A DNA stretch of 12,048 nt from Bacillota bacterium (GTDB lineage: Bacteria; Bacillota_I; Bacilli_A; RFN20; CAG-288). The stretch spans positions 1 to 12,048 of the forward strand of contig DNJQ01000140.1 in NCBI GenBank assembly GCA_003497225.1, written 5' to 3'. This document shows positions 6,585-12,048 of this stretch, piece after piece (position 1 is the stretch's first letter; every line of letters starts with the position of its first letter). A program made the position numbers and the translations under genes. The notes below the pieces were generated by a model that was not told where the DNA came from, ran no database searches, and saw only the letters and a program-made list of their open reading frames with translations.

Positions 6585-8998
6585 TCACGAGGGTCAGTAA
6601 TTATTTTGGGTAAATGCCAAATATCGCGGTTATACTCTTCAATCGTACGATCTGAAGAGAAATAAGGCGATTTAGCGATATTAACTAAACACATCTTCGC
6701 CCATCTATGACGGTCTTGATAAAGCTTTTGAACACATTCTGAAGCTTTAAGATAACTCTTAAAGTCAGCGAGAATGAAATATTCATCACCATGATACATC
6801 ACTTCATCAAATATCATTCTAAATTGTTCGGTATTAGATGAGAAAGTTCCATCAACGAGCGAATCGATAATCTTTTTTATAGCGGGATCAGAATTATATA
6901 AATCCCACGGATTATAAGAACTATGATATTTAATCTCGGTAATTTCATCTTCGTGTAAACCGAATATCACCGCATTATCATCACCAACTAAAGATTTAAT
7001 CTCAACGTTCGCGCCATCAAGCGTTCCTAAAGTTACAGCGCCATTAATCATGAACTTCATATTCGATGTTCCACTAGCTTCTTTTCCCGCGGTTGAAATT
7101 TGTTCAGAAACATCAGCGGCAGGAATGATGCATTCCGCTTTACTAACGCCGTAATTTTCAATAAATACAACTTTCATATATTTATTTACTTCCGGATCAT
7201 TATTTACTTTATTCGCAACTGCAAGAATGAGTTCAATGATCTTTTTGGCATAAACATAACTAGGAGCAGCCTTAGCGCCAAAGATAAATGTCGTTGGATA
7301 AATCTTAAAGTTTTTATCCATCTTAAACATATTGTAGTAATGAATGATCTTAAATACGTTTAATAACTGTCTTTTATAAGCGTGAAGTCTTTTAATTTGA
7401 ACATCAAAGATAGAGTTTTTATCAACATCAATATTATTCTCTTTCTTGATAAGCTTAATAAGTCTCTCTTTATTCTCAAGTTTAATATCGTTAATAGTAT
7501 CTAAAACATTTTCATCATCGAGATATTTTTCTAATTTAGATAATTGATTGATATCAGTAACCCACTTATTTCCTATTAACTTTGTAACATAAGAAGAAAG
7601 TTTTGGGTTAGCAGATAAAAACCAACGACGATGTGTTATTCCATTTGTTTTATTATTAAACTTATTGGGATAAATGTAATATAGTTCTTTAAATGTTTGC
7701 TCTTTTAATATGTTAGTATGAAGATTAGCAACACCATTAACAGAAAAACATACGTGAATGGCCATTTGGCACATATTGATGTTTCCATCTTTGATGATTA
7801 AAGAATTTTGAATGACATTTTCGGGAAGATTTTGTTCGCGCATTTTAATTATCATGCGACGATTAATTTCTTCAATAATCATATAGATTCTTGGACATAA
7901 ATTAGCGACGTAGTGAACTGGCCACTTTTCAAGTGCTTCAGCCATAACTGTATGATTAGTAAAGGCGAAACATCCTTCACAAATTTTATATGCTTCATCC
8001 CAACCGTAACCATGTTCATCCATTAACAAACGCATGAGTTCAGGAATTGCCATAATTGGGTGAGTATCATTTAATTGGAAGACATATTTTTCTGGAAGAT
8101 TATCGTAGGTGTGATAAGCGCGATAATGTGAGCGAAGCATGCTCTGCATGCCAGCTGAAACTAAAAAGTACTGCTGACGGAGGCGCAAAAGTCTTCCTTG
8201 TTCGGTTGAATCATCTGGATAAAGTCCGTGAGTTAAATCTTTAACAAATGATAAATAACCAGCAAAATCGTGAGTGTTAGGTAACTGTTCATCGGAAGGT
8301 TCAGCAGACCATAAACGAAGCGTGTTAGTGATGTGATTTTTATAACCAACAACAGGAATATCATAAGGAATGGCTAAAACGGAAAGGGCGTTAACCGTGC
8401 GTGAACGGATTTGTCCATTCTCATCTTGATAAGTTTCAGCATTTCCATAAAACTTAACTTCAACTGAATGCTTAGGTTTTCTAATTTCCCAAGGATTACC
8501 ATTTAAAAGCCATTGATCAGGAACTTCTTCTTGGTGTCCATTAACAATTTTTTGACGGAAGAATCCGTAGTCGTAACGGATGCAGTTTCCGTGTCCTGGT
8601 AAGGATAAGGAAGCGATTGAATCTAAAAAACACGCGGCTAAACGACCTAAACCACCATTACCAAGTCCAGCGTCGCTCTCTTGCTCTTCAAGTTCATTAA
8701 AATCGATGCCTAAATCAGCGAGACCATCTTTAACGATGTTATATATTCCAAGGTTTATTAGATTAGATGTTAATAAGCGTCCAATCAAGAACTCCATAGA
8801 GAAATATATAAGCTGTTTAGCTTTTTGCTTATTCACTAATTCTTTACAAGATTTAGCATCGACATTCGCGTAATCACGAACCATCGTTCCTAAAACGTCG
8901 TAGCATTCAGAAATATGGGAATCCGATGGATCACGGCCATATTTTTCGACTATTCTTTGACAAAATTCCTTCTTAAAATTCTCTTTTGATGAAAACAT
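6581..8998 (-). CDS. glgP: Glycogen phosphorylase (alpha-1,4-glucan phosphorylase)
   Basis: 805 aa from the chosen start, usual for GT35 phosphorylases. It releases glucose-1-phosphate from alpha-1,4-glucan using phosphate and pyridoxal phosphate in the cytosol. The PLP lysine is Lys648 in GTSNMKF. Other family motifs are DAGLGNGGLGRLAACFLDS in the N-terminal third, QLNDTHP, and KRLHAYKRQ. The start at 8998 (MFSSKEN) is chosen because AAGGAGAG sits at 9003-9010; the in-frame ATG at 9064 would lie 56 bases inside glgB and adds 22 residues not expected in the family. The gene begins 10 bases after glgB, whose stop TAA merges into this Shine-Dalgarno, so the two are co-transcribed and probably translationally coupled. 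The tig promoter overlaps its end. The middle part (about 7100-7900) is more AT-rich than the 5' part. Confidence 0.97.
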   Translation of the reverse strand: MFSSKENFKKEFCQRIVEKYGRDPSDSHISECYDVLGTMVRDYANVDAKSCKELVNKQKAKQLIYFSMEFLIGRLLTSNLINLGIYNIVKDGLADLGIDFNELEEQESDAGLGNGGLGRLAACFLDSIASLSLPGHGNCIRYDYGFFRQKIVNGHQEEVPDQWLLNGNPWEIRKPKHSVEVKFYGNAETYQDENGQIRSRTVNALSVLAIPYDIPVVGYKNHITNTLRLWSAEPSDEQLPNTHDFAGYLSFVKDLTHGLYPDDSTEQGRLLRLRQQYFLVSAGMQSMLRSHYRAYHTYDNLPEKYVFQLNDTHPIMAIPELMRLLMDEHGYGWDEAYKICEGCFAFTNHTVMAEALEKWPVHYVANLCPRIYMIIEEINRRMIIKMREQNLPENVIQNSLIIKDGNINMCQMAIHVCFSVNGVANLHTNILKEQTFKELYYIYPNKFNNKTNGITHRRWFLSANPKLSSYVTKLIGNKWVTDINQLSKLEKYLDDENVLDTINDIKLENKERLIKLIKKENNIDVDKNSIFDVQIKRLHAYKRQLLNVFKIIHYYNMFKMDKNFKIYPTTFIFGAKAAPSYVYAKKIIELILAVANKVNNDPEVNKYMKVVFIENYGVSKAECIIPAADVSEQISTAGKEASGTSNMKFMINGAVTLGTLDGANVEIKSLVGDDNAVIFGLHEDEITEIKYHSSYNPWDLYNSDPAIKKIIDSLVDGTFSSNTEQFRMIFDEVMYHGDEYFILADFKSYLKASECVQKLYQDRHRWAKMCLVNIAKSPYFSSDRTIEEYNRDIWHLPKIITDPRD

Positions 8999-9002
8999 TT
9001 TA

Positions 9003-9010
9003 CTCTCCTT
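9003..9010 (-). promoter_or_regulatory. glgP Shine-Dalgarno fused to the glgB stop codon
   Basis: AAGGAGAG on the minus strand. Its first two bases are the last two of the glgB TAA, and ATG of glgP follows four bases later. Ribosomes ending glgB stop directly on this site. It also decides the glgP start at 8998. The same octamer precedes glgB (10912-10919). Confidence 0.8.
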
Positions 9011-10907
9011 AGTTTTTCTTCGTAGTTTTAATGCTTGATGAAGCATTCTTGATATTTTCAGCATTTACCTTTCTAGGCGCACTCTTTTTAACGTAACGCA
9101 GGAAGATACCAGCGAATGAACCTAATTTAATCGTTAAGCGGCAAGACTGATTTTGATATTCCCCTACTATCGACTTTAACGGCATATAGTTACACTGGTT
9201 CCATCCACCATAAACATCCTTATCGGTATTAATAACTTCTTCGTAATCGCCTTCATAAGGAACACCGATATCATAAACGGCGTAATAATTAGGTGTCATA
9301 TTGAAGACGAAGATGAAGCATTCATCCTGGGCTTCTCTTTTAAAGACGATGACCGATTGATCGGAATTATTGCACGATATCCACTGGAAGTGCGCTGGAT
9401 TATATTCTTCAAAATAAAGCGCTGGGTGATTTCGATAAACGAGGTTTAAATCGCGGATTAAGCGCGATACTGAATCGTGCTTAGGGAATGATTTTAATTC
9501 CCAAGGAAGACTTTTGTGCTCGTTCCATTCATCAAATGACGCCAGTTCATTGCCCATAAAGTTTAATTTCTTTCCTGGGTGAGCGAATTGATAAGCGTAT
9601 AAATTTCTAACTCCAGCGAACTTATCATCGTAATTTCCCCACATCTTATTGATGATCGTTCCTTTTCCAAAGACCACCTCATCATGAGATAAGGGCAAGA
9701 CGAAGTTTTCGCTATAAAAGTACGCCATCGAGAATGTAAGTTGATTATGGTGATAAGAACGATAGATAGGATCTTTAGCGTAATATTTTAAAGTATCGTT
9801 CATCCATCCTAAATCCCACTTATAGTCAAATCCTAATCCTTCATAACCTTTAGTAACGTGCCCGTACGCTGAAGAATCTTCAGCAATCATCATGACATCG
9901 GGGTGCATATCGTGAACTTTGTAATTAAGTCTTTTAACAAAATCCACTGCTCCAGTATTAATTCCTCGATCAGCATTTCCGTCATAATAAATGATGTTAC
10001 TAACAGCATCGATTCTAATTCCATCGACGTGGAAATATTCGATAAAGAAATTAATGGAAGACATTAAAAATGAACGAACAGGATCTTTTCCTAAATCAAA
10101 GTTTTTACTACCCCACTGGGAATATTCATTTTCATTTCCATATTCATAAACAGTTGAACCATCAAATCGGGCTAAACCGTGAGGATCAACAGCGAAATGA
10201 ACTGGAACAAAATCTAAAATAACTCCGATACCGGCTTGGTGCATGCGGTCGATAAAACTCATGAATTGTTTCGGATTTCCGTATCGAGAATCAACAGAAT
10301 AATATCCAACAACTTGATATCCCCATGATCCATCAAAAGGATATTGAGTTATCGGCATTACTTCAACATGAGTAAAACCATTTTCGTGACAATAATCTAT
10401 TAAGCGTGGAGCTATTTCTTCATAGGATAAATTGCGTCCATCAACCATACCTAACCACGAGCCGAGGTGAATTTCATATATTGATACAGGTCGATCGAAG
10501 TTTCTCGATCTTTGATTCATATAATCTTCATCGTGATAAATGAAGTTTTCAATATCAAATGTTCTTGAACACGTTCCCGGTCTTAATTCAGAAAAAAATC
10601 CTACCGGGTCACATTTATCAAGGAATGATCCATCTTCAGCTTCAATGTGATATTTATAGGACTGGTATTCTTTAACTTCGGGAACAAAAATTTCGTATAG
10701 TCCTCGATCATCAACTTTCTTCATTTGGTGAGCAAAAAGATTCCAAGAATTGAAATCTCCAATTAAAGTTACACTTCTCGCCTTTGGGGCATAGACTCGA
10801 AACCATGCTCCAGAGACTCCCTTATTTTCTCCGAAATGACATCCAAGATGTTGGTAAGCTCTCGTTGCTTGACCGAGCAAATAATCATCAAACCAGGTAT
10901 AAGCCAT
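9009..10907 (-). CDS. glgB: 1,4-alpha-glucan branching enzyme (GH13, CBM48)
   Basis: 632 aa, the usual length for branching enzymes with one N-terminal CBM48 module. It cuts alpha-1,4 chains and rejoins them as alpha-1,6 branches in glycogen. Residues 25-115 are CBM48 (FRVYAPKARSVTLIGDFNSW); the GH13 barrel spans about 140-500. Active-site residues: nucleophile Asp300 in DGIRIDAV, acid/base Glu343 in IAEDSS, and Asp409 in LSHDEVV. Branching-enzyme signatures PFDGSWGYQ (190-198), GYYSVDSRYG (201-210) and HGLARFDGS are present. One oddity is Phe413 where HDEVVHGK normally has His. The last 25 residues are a Lys/Asn/Ser-rich extension. The start is set by AAGGAGAG at 10912-10919. It heads the glgB-glgP operon, with a promoter at 10996-11023 and a cre-like site at 10976-10990. 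glgC and glgA are not in this window. Confidence 0.97.
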   Translation of the reverse strand: MAYTWFDDYLLGQATRAYQHLGCHFGENKGVSGAWFRVYAPKARSVTLIGDFNSWNLFAHQMKKVDDRGLYEIFVPEVKEYQSYKYHIEAEDGSFLDKCDPVGFFSELRPGTCSRTFDIENFIYHDEDYMNQRSRNFDRPVSIYEIHLGSWLGMVDGRNLSYEEIAPRLIDYCHENGFTHVEVMPITQYPFDGSWGYQVVGYYSVDSRYGNPKQFMSFIDRMHQAGIGVILDFVPVHFAVDPHGLARFDGSTVYEYGNENEYSQWGSKNFDLGKDPVRSFLMSSINFFIEYFHVDGIRIDAVSNIIYYDGNADRGINTGAVDFVKRLNYKVHDMHPDVMMIAEDSSAYGHVTKGYEGLGFDYKWDLGWMNDTLKYYAKDPIYRSYHHNQLTFSMAYFYSENFVLPLSHDEVVFGKGTIINKMWGNYDDKFAGVRNLYAYQFAHPGKKLNFMGNELASFDEWNEHKSLPWELKSFPKHDSVSRLIRDLNLVYRNHPALYFEEYNPAHFQWISCNNSDQSVIVFKREAQDECFIFVFNMTPNYYAVYDIGVPYEGDYEEVINTDKDVYGGWNQCNYMPLKSIVGEYQNQSCRLTIKLGSFAGIFLRYVKKSAPRKVNAENIKNASSSIKTTKKN

Positions 10908-10975
10908 AATTCTCTCCTTATTGCTTTCGTATTATATTCTATCTTATTGTAGCCTTTTCTTCTAGCATAAGTATA

Positions 10976-10990
10976 AAATATCGCTTTCAT
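10976..10990 (-). promoter_or_regulatory. Candidate CcpA cre operator at the glgB transcription start
   Basis: ATGAAAGCGATATTT on the minus strand fits the Bacillus cre consensus WTGNAANCGNWNNCW at every defined position except the late C, which is T. It lies just downstream of the predicted glgB -10, covering the expected start point, where CcpA binding represses. The left half-site is good and the right half is poor. This is a motif match only; no ccpA gene is in the window. Confidence 0.4.
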
Positions 10991-10995
10991 TATTT

Positions 10996-11023
10996 ATTAT
11001 AAAGTGAAAATTTGCTTAATCAA
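10996..11023 (-). promoter_or_regulatory. Sigma-A-type promoter for the glgB-glgP operon
   Basis: A perfect -10 TATAAT (10996-11001) is spaced 16 bases from -35 TTGATT (11018-11023), the same -35 hexamer as in the tig promoter. Transcription would begin near 10989, giving a leader of roughly 82 nt before glgB. A second TATAAT lies closer to the gene (10931-10936) but lacks a -35 partner. Confidence 0.6.
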
Positions 11024-11045
11024 ACACTTTTATAGATATTTTTTC

Positions 11046-11074
11046 TTTAAGCAGCAAGTTCTTTTTGCTACAAT
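11046..11074 (+). promoter_or_regulatory. Extended -10 promoter for rnhC, likely leaderless
   Basis: TGCTACAAT (11066-11074) is a TGn-extended -10 box. A weak -35 TTTAAG (11046-11051) lies 17 bases upstream of the hexamer. The ATG at 11081 starts only six bases after the -10, about where transcription should begin, so the mRNA should have little or no leader. Confidence 0.55.
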
Positions 11075-11080
11075 TTAAAC

Positions 11081-12037
11081 ATGACATACATAAAACTTAA
11101 AGTTGATGAAGCAAAGATTGAAGAAATTCGTGATTTCTATGAGTGCGAATATAGTGAAAATCCTAGTAATCCTTATCTTCTCTTTCAAACAAAAACCGAT
11201 GATGGTGTAATTGTTAATGCTTATAAAAGTAAAAACATGTTTACTATAGTTTTTTCTGGTGAAAAAGAAGCGACAATAAGTGAAGCTTCAATTTTTGAAG
11301 ATGAAGAAATAATTATGGCATCACTTACCGAAGTTGAAGAAAATAAAAATAACAACGAAGATAATAGATTAAATGGTTATAAAGATTTAACTTCTCAAAT
11401 CGGTTCTGATGAAGTTGGTGTTGGTGATTTATTTGGACCACTTGTTGTCTGCGCTTCTTATATTGAACCAAAGGATATACCTTTTTTAGAAAGTTTAAAT
11501 GTTCAAGATTCTAAAAAGATGAGCGATAGTACAATATTAAGTATTGGAGAAGAATTAGGAAAGAAGATACGTTCATCTGTTATCGTTTGTTCAAGCAAAA
11601 AACTTTGTAGTTTAAAAGACCAAGGATGGTCGATGCACAAGATCATGGCAAATTTACACAATCAATGTCATCTAAATCTTATAAAATCAAATGCTATTCC
11701 TAATAATACTATAATTTATATTGATCAATTTGAATCTTCTGATCTTTATTTTAAATATCTAGTAACGCCTCGTCCAAAAGAAAGTCATCACATTCATTTT
11801 GAAACTAAAGGTGAATCTAGTTATCCTTCTATCGCCGTTTCTTCAGTTTTAGCAAGATATCATTTTTTACTTTCGTGGAATAAAATGGAAAAAGAGCTAG
11901 GCACTATTATTCCAAAAGGTGCTTCTTTAGAAGTTGATAAATGTTTAAATTCTCTTTTAAAAAAATATGATAGGGATTTTTTAGAACCTTATATAAAGAC
12001 CTTTTTCCGTAACTATCAAGAAACTAAATATCAATAA
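11081..12037 (+). CDS. rnhC: Ribonuclease HIII
   Basis: 318 aa, normal for RNase HIII, which cleaves the RNA strand of RNA:DNA hybrids in the cytosol. Residues 1-75 form the N-terminal TBP-like substrate-binding domain typical of HIII and absent from HII. A short Asn/Glu-rich linker (85-99) leads to the catalytic domain. Visible motifs: IGSDEVGVGDLFGP (107-120) with active-site Asp110 and Glu111, QDSKKMSD (142-149), Asp215 in YIDQFES, and ETKGESSYPSIAVSSVLARY (241-260) with Glu245. The usual GSDEVGTGD reads GSDEVGVGD. The start at 11081 fits because MTYIKLKVD matches the normal N-terminus of the family, yet no Shine-Dalgarno precedes it, unlike most genes in this window. It is divergent from glgB across 173 bases. 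Nothing recognisable follows in the last 11 bases. Confidence 0.96.
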   Translation: MTYIKLKVDEAKIEEIRDFYECEYSENPSNPYLLFQTKTDDGVIVNAYKSKNMFTIVFSGEKEATISEASIFEDEEIIMASLTEVEENKNNNEDNRLNGYKDLTSQIGSDEVGVGDLFGPLVVCASYIEPKDIPFLESLNVQDSKKMSDSTILSIGEELGKKIRSSVIVCSSKKLCSLKDQGWSMHKIMANLHNQCHLNLIKSNAIPNNTIIYIDQFESSDLYFKYLVTPRPKESHHIHFETKGESSYPSIAVSSVLARYHFLLSWNKMEKELGTIIPKGASLEVDKCLNSLLKKYDRDFLEPYIKTFFRNYQETKYQ

Positions 12038-12048
12038 TTAGTAAAGTA

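Noticed and set aside
6526..6588. Longer trigger factor starting at 6588.
   Set aside because: It overlaps glgP, reads through the promoter, has no ribosome site, and adds 21 residues foreign to the family.
8999..9064. Longer glycogen phosphorylase starting at 9064.
   Set aside because: It lies inside the end of glgB; the start at 8998 has a well-placed AAGGAGAG and a normal N-terminus.
10769..10990. 73-aa minus-strand frame starting five bases after the predicted glgB -10, which might be a leaderless leader ORF.
   Set aside because: It overlaps glgB by 139 bases in another frame and resembles no protein; its ATG coincides with the cre-like motif. Probably chance.
10908..11080. Riboswitch or T-box in the glgB leader.
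   Set aside because: The predicted leader is only about 82 nt, AT-rich, without a recognisable aptamer, specifier loop or terminator.
252..12037. Mycoplasma-type reassignment of TGA to Trp.
   Set aside because: TGA ends lon, glgP and the spoVID-like gene at the expected lengths, no internal TGA interrupts the families, and Trp uses TGG.

Overview
The window is AT-rich bacterial DNA whose gene content and order point to a low-GC Bacillota, most likely a Bacilli lineage on the Erysipelotrichia/Mollicutes side (inference from gene order, composition and the Lys/Asn/Ile-rich proteins). TGA is a real stop codon here (lon, glgP and the spoVID-like gene all end in TGA) and Trp is encoded by TGG, so the genetic code is standard and this is not a Mycoplasma-type code 4 genome. 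Most genes have strong AAGGAG-type Shine-Dalgarno sequences.

Layout. Positions 1-274 hold a possible small two-helix membrane protein on the + strand, preceded by a strikingly GC-rich first 60 bases. From 10907 down to 252 everything is on the minus strand, in this transcription order: glgB (branching enzyme), glgP (glycogen phosphorylase), tig (trigger factor), lon (LonA protease), engB (ribosome-biogenesis GTPase), a SpoVID-like LysM protein, and a YsxE/CotS-like kinase-fold protein. At the right end, rnhC (RNase HIII) is divergent on the + strand.

How the genes work together. glgB and glgP form a tight glycogen unit: the glgB stop runs into the glgP Shine-Dalgarno. A promoter and a CcpA cre-like operator sit upstream. 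A good sigma-A promoter between glgP and tig starts a second unit, tig-lon-engB-spoVID-ysxE. It joins protein folding, protein quality control and 50S assembly to two proteins related to spore-coat morphogenesis. From memory, the order matches the Bacillus subtilis tig...lonA-ysxC(engB)...spoVID-ysxE region with clpX, lonB and the hem genes missing. The sporulation pair is the most notable content. It is separated from engB by a hairpin that looks like an intrinsic terminator and whose 3' arm is also the Shine-Dalgarno of the spoVID-like gene, so the structure could gate both transcription and translation.

Other points of note: rnhC has no Shine-Dalgarno and an extended -10 box placed so that its transcript should start at or next to the ATG (leaderless); trigger factor, Lon and GlgB carry Lys-rich low-complexity C-terminal tails. 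I saw no tRNA, rRNA, CRISPR array, insertion sequence or integrase. No stretch above 300 bases lacks a gene; the longest gap is 10908-11080, a divergent promoter region.
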